DNA from: Streptomyces olindensis | GTDB taxonomy: Bacteria; Actinomycetota; Actinomycetes; Streptomycetales; Streptomycetaceae | Direction: 5' to 3' | Assembly (NCBI GenBank): GCA_000696115.1 | Contig: JJOH01000015.1 | Coordinates: 124,001 to 188,000, forward strand | Length of the DNA: 64,000 nucleotides | Part shown: positions 7,748-15,623 of the stretch, piece by piece | How the letters are laid out: the number at the start of each line of letters is the position of its first letter | Numbering within the stretch: position 1 is the first letter of the stretch | Notes under the pieces: generated by a model | Databases searched by the model: none | What the model was told of the DNA's origin: nothing | The model's input: only the letters and a program-made list of their open reading frames with translations | Made by a program: the position numbers and the translations under genes

Positions 7748-8851
7748 TCATTCGAGAGCGTGTGCTGCGGCCTGAATGGCTCGGGGCTGGTCGAGGAGAT
7801 CAGTGCTGTCGGCCCACTGGTCCACGCTTCCCACGAGCGCCAACCTCCGAAGGTCCCGGTCCGTGACCGTCTCCGCGAGCGCCTGCGCGAAACGCTCAGC
7901 GCGCAGAACCTGGAACGGGCGCGAGTGGTAGGGCCGCCGCTTCGGGTCCACGGGTCTGTGGAGCCCCGACGCGTTCTGAAGAGCGGCGACACCCTCATAG
8001 GCATCACACAGATGTGCCTCCCGGGTCCGGAAATCCGTCGCGGCCAGTGCACCCCGGAGAGCCGGCTTGAGCGACTCGGCCGCGGGAAGCTGCCCGAAGG
8101 CACTGCCCAGCCACTTGCTGCAGGGGGCGTAGCGGCGCTCCAGCAACAGGCACAGGCGCATGAGATCGCGAACCAGCCGAGCGGCCACGACGGCCGAACC
8201 GATGTCGTCGCCGACTTCCGCGCACCGTCCCACGAACGCTTCTTCCTGCGAGACGCGCTGCCACTGGCAAGCCAGCAGATACCGCCACACCTGGTCCGGG
8301 TACCACGCCAGCCGTCGACGGACGTCGGTGAGAGTGCCGAGCCCATCGTGTAACACGGCTCCGCCGGTGGTCTCGGCGAGCCGCTGCTGCGGCATCGCCA
8401 GCCATTCGCGCGTGGTCGGTCCTGCACCGGCCGAACGCACTCCGAGCCGTTCGGTCAGCCATCCGTCCACGTCGTGCACGTCTACGCGGTGGTTTACCGG
8501 GCCGTCGGTCGACCGCATACGCCCGACCGGGTCCAGCGGGTCGTCACTCTCCTGGAAGTGGGTGGGCCAGCCCCGAATTTCCTTGGGCAGTCTCTCGGCC
8601 AGGGTGCGGCGGACCGCAGCACCGTGCCGAGCCCGGTCCTCGGCCGTCAGGAAGATCTCGAGTCGCGGGCCCCATTCATGATCGGCCGACCGCGGTGTGT
8701 CGAAGCCCAGCACCTCGGAGCCGCTACCGATCCGAGCAGCCGCGTGACGCAGCCCGGGAAACGCATCCCGGAGGATCGGTTCCACCGCCTCCTCGTACAA
8801 GACCTCGGACAACTCGATGCCAGGCATGAACGGGGCCCCGGAGATCGTCAT
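7748..8851 (-). CDS. DUF4037 protein
   Basis: A 367-residue protein of the DUF4037 family, common in actinomycetes and thought to have a nucleotidyltransferase-like N-terminus. Visible family blocks are GIELSEVLYEEAVEPIL, GSGSEVLGFDTPRSADHEWGP (residues about 40-60), WYPDQVWRYLLACQW, RLVRDLMRLCLLLERRYAPY-like (here RYAPCSKWLGSAF) and HSRPFQVL near the end. The ATG at 8851 precedes the conserved start; an extension to 8968 is open but has no family sequence and overlaps the next gene. Enzymatic function is unproven for the family. Confidence 0.85.
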   Translation of the reverse strand: MTISGAPFMPGIELSEVLYEEAVEPILRDAFPGLRHAAARIGSGSEVLGFDTPRSADHEWGPRLEIFLTAEDRARHGAAVRRTLAERLPKEIRGWPTHFQESDDPLDPVGRMRSTDGPVNHRVDVHDVDGWLTERLGVRSAGAGPTTREWLAMPQQRLAETTGGAVLHDGLGTLTDVRRRLAWYPDQVWRYLLACQWQRVSQEEAFVGRCAEVGDDIGSAVVAARLVRDLMRLCLLLERRYAPCSKWLGSAFGQLPAAESLKPALRGALAATDFRTREAHLCDAYEGVAALQNASGLHRPVDPKRRPYHSRPFQVLRAERFAQALAETVTDRDLRRLALVGSVDQWADSTDLLDQPRAIQAAAHALE

Positions 8852-8964
8852 AACCCAACCGTGCTGGACCTGCACAGCCCAAGGCCACCGGATATCCGCC
8901 CTGCCGGCCCCGCTCGCTCCCCCGTGGAGCCGGATCACTTCGTAGCTCACACACAACCTCGGGC

Positions 8965-9642
8965 TCACGCCTGGTACAGGTCGATGTGGTTGCCGCCGGG
9001 GTCCTGCACGGTCGACGACCGTGGCTTCCAGGGCCTGTCGACCGGTGCCCCGATCTCAACGGCGCCGGCGGCGAGCGCACGCGCGTGTGCGGCGTCGATG
9101 TCGTCGACGCCCAGGCCGAATTTGGCCGGCCCGCCGGCCCACGGGTGTGACGCGGGGTTGCCCACCGTCAGGAGGAAGAAGTCGTCGTCAGGGTAGGTGC
9201 CGAACTGGAAGGAGCTGATCTCCTCGTGGTAGGCGGCGTCGAAGGCGTCGCGGTAGAACGCGATCGACGCAGGCAGGTCGTCGACCACGATCGTGACCTG
9301 GCTGATGCGGCGGGTCTTCACGGGTAGCCCCTTCTCCATGTAGCGATCGACGGTGTCGATGAGCTCGGCCAGCGCTTCGGCTCCGGCTCGCAGGCGTTCA
9401 CGGTGCTCGGCAAGCACCGCGCCGACGCCGCGTTCGCGTACCGCGCGCATGGCATCGACGGGAACCTGGAGACGGCGCAACGTCGCGTACAGACGCGCCT
9501 CGTCCACCTGGTCGGGCCGGTACCGGCGGTATCCGGTGTCGGGGTCGACATAGGCGGGTTTCAGCAGCCCGACGTCGTCGTAATGCCGCAGCGCGGTGAT
9601 CGACAGACCGGTGACCGGGGAGAAGCTCCCGATGCTCAGCAC
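8965..9642 (-). CDS. MerR regulator fused to a VOC domain
   Basis: A 225-residue two-domain protein. Residues 1-70 are a MerR winged HTH (LSIGSFSPVTGLSITALRHY, then YRRYRPDQVDEARL), and residues about 70-105 form the dimer helix. Residues about 112-225 form a vicinal-oxygen-chelate domain (ISQVTIVVDDLPASIAFYRDAF and DPGGNHIDLYQA). VOC domains bind metals, antibiotics or aldehydes, so here the domain probably serves as the ligand sensor, as the effector domain does in other MerR proteins. GTG at 9642 begins the HTH directly. It is head-to-tail with DUF4037. Confidence 0.9.
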   Translation of the reverse strand: MLSIGSFSPVTGLSITALRHYDDVGLLKPAYVDPDTGYRRYRPDQVDEARLYATLRRLQVPVDAMRAVRERGVGAVLAEHRERLRAGAEALAELIDTVDRYMEKGLPVKTRRISQVTIVVDDLPASIAFYRDAFDAAYHEEISSFQFGTYPDDDFFLLTVGNPASHPWAGGPAKFGLGVDDIDAAHARALAAGAVEIGAPVDRPWKPRSSTVQDPGGNHIDLYQA

Positions 9643-9728
9643 GGGACCATTGTGCGAGTCTCGGGTCGCCCGAGAGTCAAGCAGCGTCGCAGATCAGATT
9701 TTCGAGGGCCCCCGGGCGGAGACGGAAG

Positions 9729-10304
9729 TCATTCCGGTGATGCGGGGCGTTTGCGGTGGCTGGCGTTGAAGCGGGCCTTCTTCTCGCGGTTGCCGCACGT
9801 GTTCATGTCGCACCATCTGCGCGTGCGGCTTCGGCTGGTGTCGAAGAAGGCGGCTCGGCAGGTCGGTGACGCGCACAGGGCCAGTCTTCCGTCTCGTTCG
9901 CCCGCGATGATGCCGATCGCATCGGCGGCGATCACGCCGAGGGCGTCCTCCACGGCGGAAGCCGAGCCGAACCGCCACCGTCGCTCCCCCTCGGGCGTCA
10001 GGATCGCCGCGGCCCGGCCCTGAACGCTGCGGTCGTTGATGACGCGGACGGCGGACGCGGGAAGTGCCTCCTGGAGCGCGGCCGCGGTCGCGGCGGCGTG
10101 GATCGACTCCCTCAGTTCCCGGGCGAGGTCGAGCTGTGCGCTGGTGCAGGAGTCCACGGCGAGGCCGTATACGGCCAGCCAGTCGACGAGTCGCTGTGGC
10201 GTGGGGATGCGCTCCACGGGATGGCCGTGGCGCTCCGACAGGGTCCCCGTGAAGCTCGTCGCCAGCACGCTGCCGAGGCGGAAGTCAGGGAACGCGGGAC
10301 ACAT
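9729..10304 (-). CDS. CGNR zinc-finger regulator
   Basis: A 191-residue protein with an ABATE (putative stress-induced regulator) N-terminal domain and a C-terminal CGNR zinc finger. The finger has Cys pairs ALCASPTCRAAFFD and WCDMNTCGNREKK (residues about 147-178). CGNR proteins are presumed DNA-binding regulators. It is divergent from an epoxide hydrolase gene across about 80 bases, which suggests it controls that gene. The start ATG at 10304 begins with a typical MCPAFPDFRLG segment. Confidence 0.9.
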   Translation of the reverse strand: MCPAFPDFRLGSVLATSFTGTLSERHGHPVERIPTPQRLVDWLAVYGLAVDSCTSAQLDLARELRESIHAAATAAALQEALPASAVRVINDRSVQGRAAAILTPEGERRWRFGSASAVEDALGVIAADAIGIIAGERDGRLALCASPTCRAAFFDTSRSRTRRWCDMNTCGNREKKARFNASHRKRPASPE

Positions 10305-10386
10305 GGAACCACCTTAGCCGGTTGCCCGCTGCCGCGCCGGGGTGTTAGAACCGTCTTAGCCGGTTCCGCTATGGCCAGGAGGCCTC

Positions 10387-11583
10387 ATGCCCCGTCCGAC
10401 CAGCGACGTGTACGCAGACGTGCAAGCAGATGTGCAAGCGTTCGAAGCCCGCGCGACTGATGCCGACCTCGACGATCTGCGCGCGCGGCTGGCCGCGGCG
10501 CGACTGCCGGAGACGGAGACGGTCCACCGCGCCGCGCCCGGTCCTCGCCGGTGGGACCAGGGCGTTCCGCTCGCCGACCTCGTCGACGTCGTGAACTACT
10601 GGCGCGACGGGTACAACTGGCGGACGTTCGAGGAGCGCCTTGCCCGTATCGGCCAGTTCCGTACGACCATCGATGGTCTGGGGATCCATTTCCTGCACCG
10701 CCGGTCCGCGCGCGCGGACGCCACTCCGCTGGTCCTGACGCACGGCTGGCCGGGCAGCATCGCCGAGTTCGTCGATGTGGTGGACGAACTGGCGGATCCG
10801 AAGGACGGGGACGCGCCCGCGTTCCACGTCGTGGTTCCGTCGCTGCCCGGCTTCGGTTACAGCGACAGGCCCGCCGCCACCGGGTGGGGAACCGAGAAGA
10901 TCGCCGCCGCGTGGGTCGAACTGATGGGCAGGCTCGGCTACCGCGAGTTCCTGGCCCACGGCGGCGACTGGGGAGGGAACATCACCACCGTTCTCGGCGG
11001 CAGGTTCCCGGACCACGTTCTCGGCATCCACTCGACGTTCGCGGAGGCACCGCCCGGGTTGACGACGGACGGGCTGACGGCGGTCGAGCGCGAGTGGACC
11101 GAGGAGACCCGCGACTTCTGGAGCCGGCGCGCGGCGTACGCGAAGCAGCAGGCGACCCGGCCGCAGACCATCGGCTACTCGCTCGTCGATTCGCCGGTCG
11201 GCCTCCTCGCCTGGATCCTCGACAAGTTCGCCGAGTGGTCGGACACCGAGGACAGCCCGTTCGAGACGATCTCCATGGACAGGATCCTCGACGACGTCAC
11301 CCTGTACTGGCTGACGCGGACCGGTGCGTCGGCGGCCCGCATCTACTACGAGAGCCACGCCTCGCTGGATCCCGAACTCCGGGTCGACGTCCCGTCGGCG
11401 ATCACGATGTATCCCCGCGACATCGAGAAGTGTCCGCGCCCCTGGGCGCAGGAGCGGTACCGGCAGATCGTCCGGTGGAGGTCACCCGAGCGCGGGGGGC
11501 ATTTCCCGTCACTGGAGGTTCCCGGGTACTTCGTCAGGGATCTGCGGGAGGGCCTCGCGGCGGTGCTGGCCGCACGTCGGTGA
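10387..11583 (+). CDS. Epoxide hydrolase, alpha/beta fold
   Basis: A cytoplasmic epoxide hydrolase of 398 residues that would open epoxides to diols. The EHN N-terminal domain covers residues about 15-120 (DLDDLRARLAAARLP, WRDGYNWRTFEERL). The alpha/beta core has the oxyanion motif HGWPGS and the nucleophile elbow GGDWGG, whose Asp is the attacking residue. The acid/base partners include conserved Tyr residues in the lid (RIYYES) and a His in GGHFPSLEVP. Length and motif order match the microsomal-type bacterial family. Start ATG 10387 follows AGGAGGCC. The divergent CGNR gene is its likely regulator. Confidence 0.93.
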   Translation: MPRPTSDVYADVQADVQAFEARATDADLDDLRARLAAARLPETETVHRAAPGPRRWDQGVPLADLVDVVNYWRDGYNWRTFEERLARIGQFRTTIDGLGIHFLHRRSARADATPLVLTHGWPGSIAEFVDVVDELADPKDGDAPAFHVVVPSLPGFGYSDRPAATGWGTEKIAAAWVELMGRLGYREFLAHGGDWGGNITTVLGGRFPDHVLGIHSTFAEAPPGLTTDGLTAVEREWTEETRDFWSRRAAYAKQQATRPQTIGYSLVDSPVGLLAWILDKFAEWSDTEDSPFETISMDRILDDVTLYWLTRTGASAARIYYESHASLDPELRVDVPSAITMYPRDIEKCPRPWAQERYRQIVRWRSPERGGHFPSLEVPGYFVRDLREGLAAVLAARR

Positions 11584-11639
11584 ACGCGGCTCGGCTGCCC
11601 GGCACTCGCTGACCGGCGACCGACGACCGGCGACCGGGG

Positions 11640-12320
11640 TCAAGACCGCTTGCCCCGGGCTCCGGAGAGGGTCGGCCAGCCGAGGCGGGCGGCCTCGTCC
11701 CGCAGGGCGGGGGAGCCGCCGACCACGACCGGGTGGCCGACCGCGCGCAGCATGGGCAGGTCGCTGTCGTGGTCCCCGTAGGCGTGGCAGTCGGCGGCCC
11801 GGCCGCCGCGCTCGGCGAGGAACGCCTCGACCGCGTCGGCCTTGGCCCGGCCGATCATCGGGCGGTCGATGTCCCCGGTCAGCACGCCGTCCGCCGTGAC
11901 GGCCTGGGCGGCGCACCGTACGGCGGTGGCCCCGAGGTCCGCGGCGACGGCGTCGACGACGGGGCGCAGGGAGCCGGACACCAGCACGACCTCGTGCCCG
12001 AGGGCCCGGTGCCGGGCGAGGGCGTCGAGTCCGGCCGTCACGAACGCCCGCTCGCCCCGGCGGTAGGAGGCGTACCAGCGGTGGGCGGCGGTGCGCAGGG
12101 TCCGCAGGGGGACGCCGGTGTAGCGCCGGTAGTAGTCGCGGTTGAGCCGCGACCGGTCGGCCGGAACCCGGGCGGGGCGGGGAGCGGGTGGGGTCGCGGG
12201 GAGCGGCCCGGCCTCCTCCGAAGCCGTCCAGAAGTCCCAGAAGTCGAGGAGGCTCTTCGTGGCGAGCAGGGTCTCGTCGACGTCGAAGAACGCGACCGGG
12301 ACGGGAGGCGATGCGCTCAT
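11640..12320 (-). CDS. HAD-family phosphatase of the autoregulator operon
   Basis: A HAD-IB-like phosphatase of 226 residues. Motif I is FFDVDETLL near residue 11 (nucleophile and acid Asp), motif II is VLVSGS near 125, a Lys follows in IGRAKADAVEAF, and motif IV is GDHDSDLPML. Its ATG (12318-12320) overlaps the flavoenzyme stop as ATGA, so translation is coupled. AfsA condenses a 3-keto-acyl group with dihydroxyacetone phosphate, and the product must lose its phosphate on the way to a butyrolactone. A dedicated phosphatase in this operon is therefore a good fit, though inferred from context. A longer upstream frame is a shadow. Confidence 0.88.
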   Translation of the reverse strand: MSASPPVPVAFFDVDETLLATKSLLDFWDFWTASEEAGPLPATPPAPRPARVPADRSRLNRDYYRRYTGVPLRTLRTAAHRWYASYRRGERAFVTAGLDALARHRALGHEVVLVSGSLRPVVDAVAADLGATAVRCAAQAVTADGVLTGDIDRPMIGRAKADAVEAFLAERGGRAADCHAYGDHDSDLPMLRAVGHPVVVGGSPALRDEAARLGWPTLSGARGKRS

Positions 12321-13447
12321 GCCGCGGCGCCTCCCGTCGGGGACAGCACCGCTTCCGCGTACGAGCGGGCCGCGGCGTCGGGGTCCAGTGCGGCGTGGGC
12401 CGCGAGAGCCGTGGCGTCCCGCCATGCGCGCTGGACGGCGCTGTCGGGGGACTGGGCGCGCAGCCCGGACGCGTGGAACAGGGCGTCGACCGCCTCCCGG
12501 CACAGCGTGGCCGCGGTGGTGGCGTCCCGGCGGTTCTCCGCCACCGTGAGGGGCGTGATCCTCGCCCGGTCGGCCCGTTCCGCCGCGCCGTCGAGCAGCA
12601 GGCCGGCGGTGTGGATCCGCGCGGAGGCCTGCGCCAGCACGGTGTGCGTCGCGGGGTGCGGCCGCTCCGCCCCGATCCGCTCGCCCGTCCAGGCGCGCAA
12701 CGCGCCCCGGGCGACGCCGAGCAGAGGGGCGGCGAACATCAGCGCGGCGACCATGGGGTACGGCACGGTGTGGCAGCGGGCCGCGCCGGGTTGCGGCCGC
12801 AGCAGGACGTCCAGTGTGAACGTCCGGTGCCGCGGTACGACCACGCCCGCGCAGCGCACGGTGTTGCTGCCGGTGCCCCGCAGGCCCGAGGTGTGCCAGG
12901 TGTCCACCACGGTCACCTGGGAGCGGGGGACGGCGAGGACGCGGTGTTCCCGTCCCTGCGTGCCGTGCGTCCACGCGGCGAGCAGGACCCAGTCCGCGTG
13001 GTCGACCCCGCTGGCCGGGCGCCACGCGCCGTCGAGACGCCAGCCGCCGTCGACCGCCGTGGCCTCGCCCTGGGGCGGTACGACCGCGGCGGCGATCCGC
13101 GCGTCCGGGCCGTCGGCCCACACCTCGTGCCGCCCCTCGGGCGGGAGGTAGGCGGCCAGCCGGCCGTGCGCGGCGAACAGCGCGGCGCACCAGGCCGTGG
13201 CGGCGCACTCCTCCCCCACGGCGGCCGCGCCGGCCACGAGCGGGGCGAACTCCCCTGCCGCGCCGCCCAGTTCACGGGGTACGAAGTGGCGCGGGAAGCC
13301 CGCGCGGGTCAGGGCGGCGACGGTGTCGGCGGCGAGGACCCGCCGTTCCTCCGCGAGGGCGGCGTCCCGGCGGGCGGTCTCCCTCAGGGCCGTGAGGTCG
13401 CGCGGGACGACCCCGGCCTCGGTGCGCGTGGACTCGCCGGTCAGCAT
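12317..13447 (-). CDS. Acyl-CoA-dehydrogenase-fold flavoprotein (group D monooxygenase-like)
   Basis: A 376-residue flavoprotein when started at the ATG at 13447. It resembles the HsaA/HpaB-type flavin monooxygenases of the acyl-CoA dehydrogenase fold: GFPRHFVPRELGGAAGEF at the N-terminus, SGVDHADWVLLAA, DTWHTSGLRGTGSNTV, and a helical C-terminal bundle with ALFHASGLRAQSP. These enzymes use reduced flavin from a partner reductase; none is adjacent. The same frame continues upstream without a stop into the AfsA-like gene, giving an apparent 778-residue fusion (12317-14653). The start is preferred at 13447 because ATGCTGA there overlaps the stop of the other AfsA frame. Confidence 0.82.
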   Translation of the reverse strand: MLTGESTRTEAGVVPRDLTALRETARRDAALAEERRVLAADTVAALTRAGFPRHFVPRELGGAAGEFAPLVAGAAAVGEECAATAWCAALFAAHGRLAAYLPPEGRHEVWADGPDARIAAAVVPPQGEATAVDGGWRLDGAWRPASGVDHADWVLLAAWTHGTQGREHRVLAVPRSQVTVVDTWHTSGLRGTGSNTVRCAGVVVPRHRTFTLDVLLRPQPGAARCHTVPYPMVAALMFAAPLLGVARGALRAWTGERIGAERPHPATHTVLAQASARIHTAGLLLDGAAERADRARITPLTVAENRRDATTAATLCREAVDALFHASGLRAQSPDSAVQRAWRDATALAAHAALDPDAAARSYAEAVLSPTGGAAA

Positions 13448-14653
13448 GCGATCCCCGTCCGGCGGCGGGCGCGGCCCGTCGTCCCGCACCGTATCCGGGC
13501 CTGGGCGAGCGTGCGGTCCCCCTGCGTGGCGGTCAGCAGGAGGGCGGCGGGACCGCCGCACGGCTCCCCCGGCTTCCCCGGCTCCGTCGGCTTCCCCGGC
13601 TCCCTGGGCTCCGTCGCGCGCACGGGCTCCGCCACGTCCTCCGGCGCCCCCATGCCCCGGGGCGCCCCCCATGCCCCGGGGCCCCGCCGTGCCCGCCGGT
13701 TCCACCGTGATCGCGACCGGCAGGTCCGGCTCGCCGAAGGACGTGAACTCGACGGTCAGCGTGCTGACATCGCGTACGCGGTCGGGGGCGACGGCACCGC
13801 GCGCGACCGCGGTGAGACCGGCCGCCTGGCGGAACGCCTCGACGAGGGCCATGCCCGGTATGTGGTCCGAGGGGTGGTCGAAGAGGACCGGGTGGCCCGG
13901 GTCCAGCCGCAGCCACCACCGGCCGGACCGCCCGGCGTCGGCGGCGAGGAGCACGTCGCGGTCCTGCCGCAGCCCGAGCAGGGCCGGTGACAGCGCGACA
14001 GCACCGTCCGCTCCCGGGTCGGGGGGCCCGGACGCCGTCGCGCCCCGCGTGCGGAGCAGGGCGTACCGGCGTGGCTCCATGGCCTCCCAGCGCACCCGTG
14101 CCCGGCCCGCCGCCCGGCCCGCCGCCCGGCCCGCCGCCCGGACCGTCGCGTCCAGCTCCAGACAGGCGCGGCGGGGGTGCCCGGCGGCGCGCCGGCAGTG
14201 CGTCTCCAGCACCGCGTCGGTCAACGCCGGCAGCGTCTCGTCGAGTTCGACGGAGATCTCGCCGAGGACGAAGGGGTGTCCGAGGGGGATGTCGTGGAAG
14301 CGGTGGGAGAGGTGGATCGCCGCCTGCCGTGCCGTCTCGGCCAGCAGGACGGGGTCCAGGGTGCGGCCGTCGAGCGGAACGGCGAGGGCGTCCGAATCGA
14401 CGAGGGCATCCGAGTCGACGAGGTCGTCCCGGTCGACGAGCCCGCCCCCCTCGATGAAGCGGTCGCGGTGCCAGCGGGCCGCGACCGCGTACCGGTCGCC
14501 GCCCAGGTGCTGTGCGTCGGTCAGGAGCACTTCCGCGGTGGCGGACTTGTGCACGGTTTCGCGGGGTACGCGGCGGTCGTGGCGGAGTCGGTCGCCGGGA
14601 CGCCGGGAGGTTTCGGGGTCCGGCGGAGCGGCGGGGGACGGTACGCGGTGCAA
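13441..14653 (-). CDS. AfsA-like gamma-butyrolactone synthase, apparent frameshift
   Basis: AfsA/ScbA-family enzyme with two hot-dog domains. It joins a beta-ketoacyl group to dihydroxyacetone phosphate, the first step to gamma-butyrolactone autoregulators. Visible blocks: VHKSATAEVLLTD near residue 34, RFHDIPLGHPFVLGEI, LDPGHPVLFDHPSDHIPGM and VEFTSFGEPDLPVAITVEP. After that the reading frame must shift by one base at the 13645-13681 tandem repeat to reach the expected C-terminal strand ALLLTATQGDRTLAQARI and a TGA at 13441. Repaired length is about 397 residues, normal for the family. TTG start at 14653 follows GGAAGGGAA. Without repair the frame runs into the flavoenzyme. Confidence 0.8.
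13645..13681. repeat. 18/19-bp imperfect tandem repeat at the AfsA frameshift
   Basis: Copy one (13645-13662) and copy two (13663-13681) read CG-C5 or C6-ATG-CCCC-GGGG. They differ only by one C in the run. Deleting the 19-base copy, or one base of the run, restores the AfsA frame into its expected C-terminus and stop. The site is prone to slippage and also to base-calling error. Confidence 0.8.
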
Positions 14654-14734
14654 GATTCTGTTCCCTTCCGGGTCGCGGAAGCGGGAGTGGGCCCGCTATG
14701 GTCCCGTCGTTCACGGGCAAGCGACGCGGAAAAA

Positions 14735-14754
14735 GATACCTTCCAGAAGGTATC
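14735..14754. promoter_or_regulatory. ARE-like operator of the autoregulator receptor
   Basis: GATACCTTCCAGAAGGTATC is a 9-2-9 inverted repeat with perfect arms. It has the ATACCTTC/GAAGGTAT core typical of autoregulatory elements bound by ScbR/ArpA/FarA-type receptors. It lies 82 bases upstream of the AfsA-like start and 107 upstream of the receptor start, so one bound dimer could shut both divergent promoters. Confidence 0.85.
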
Positions 14755-14860
14755 GTGCCGAGAATTGTTTTGAGCCAGTACGGCCGGAATGATTCAGCCT
14801 GCCCTGGCCGCACACCCCCCGCCCGCGCCGGCCGAGGCCGCCGAGTCAGAGGAACCGACC

Positions 14861-15514
14861 ATGCCCGAGCCCCAGCCAGCCATCGCCGCGTTCGCGTCGA
14901 GGAAGTTCGTCACCCGCAGGGGGCCGGACCCCAAGCAGGAGCGGTCCGCGCGCACCAGGCTGCTGGTGCTCAGGGCGGCGTCCGAGCTGTTCGCGCAGCA
15001 CGGGTTCCGCCACACGTCGGTCAAGGACGTGGCCGACCGCATGGAGATGACCAAGGGGGCGGTCTACTTCCACTACCCCTCCAAGGAGGCGCTGGCGGTG
15101 GCGGTGGTGGAGGAGCACTACGCCCGCTGGCCGGCGCTCCTCGAGGAGGTCCTGGCGGAGGGCTTCGGGCCGCTGGAGACCGCCGAGCAGCTGCTGGCGC
15201 GGACGGCGGTGGCGTTCCGGGACGACATCGTCGTCCAGGCGGGGGCGCGGTTGCAGATAGAGCGTCCGCACATCGACGCCGAGCTGCCGACGCCGTACGT
15301 CGACTGGACCGATCTGCTGGCCTCCCTGCTCGTCGCGGCGCGGGATCAGGGCCTGCTGCGGGAGGGGGTCGCGCCGGACGCGGCGGCGCGGTCGCTCGTC
15401 TCGGCGTTCTTCGGGGCCCAGCACATCTCGGACGTGCTCCAGGGGCGGGCGGACGTGGTGGAGCGCTGGGCGGAGACGAGCGAGCTGCTCTTCCACGCCA
15501 TCCGGGCGCACTGA
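14861..15514 (+). CDS. ScbR-like gamma-butyrolactone receptor
   Basis: TetR-family receptor of 217 residues. After a 28-residue Pro-rich leader comes the canonical ScbR-type DNA-binding domain: RSARTRLLVLRAASELFAQH, VADRMEMTKGAVYFHYPSKE. The C-terminal ligand domain keeps hallmark features such as the QIERPHIDAELPTPYVDW stretch, with a Trp in the position used for ligand contact, and FFGAQHISDVL. The ATG at 14861 follows GAGGAA; an in-frame ATG at 14789 lacks a ribosome site. It is divergent from the AfsA-like operon with an ARE between, the standard synthase-receptor arrangement. It should repress that operon and itself until ligand binds. Confidence 0.92.
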   Translation: MPEPQPAIAAFASRKFVTRRGPDPKQERSARTRLLVLRAASELFAQHGFRHTSVKDVADRMEMTKGAVYFHYPSKEALAVAVVEEHYARWPALLEEVLAEGFGPLETAEQLLARTAVAFRDDIVVQAGARLQIERPHIDAELPTPYVDWTDLLASLLVAARDQGLLREGVAPDAAARSLVSAFFGAQHISDVLQGRADVVERWAETSELLFHAIRAH

Positions 15515-15545
15515 GGCGGCGCCGGGGTCCGGCGGCCGGAACCGT

Positions 15546-15589
15546 GCGTGGCGGTGCTCCGCGGTGTGGGCCGCGGAGCACCGCCACGC
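15546..15589. terminator. Strong bidirectional terminator
   Basis: A perfect 19-bp stem (15546-15564 with 15571-15589) and 6-base loop between the convergent receptor and MFS genes. There is no U-run, which is common in high-GC terminators. Confidence 0.85.
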
Positions 15590-15623
15590 CGGTCCACGGG
15601 GGTCCGGCGGTCCCGCCGTGGCG

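Noticed and set aside
13441..13653. Short minus-strand frame as an independent gene
   Set aside because: It reads as the AfsA C-terminus in the shifted frame rather than a separate protein.
12317..14653. A single 778-residue AfsA-flavoenzyme fusion gene
   Set aside because: Not excluded, but the other frame gives a proper AfsA end and a stop overlapping the flavoenzyme ATG, and a 19-base repeat explains the shift, so two coupled genes are preferred.
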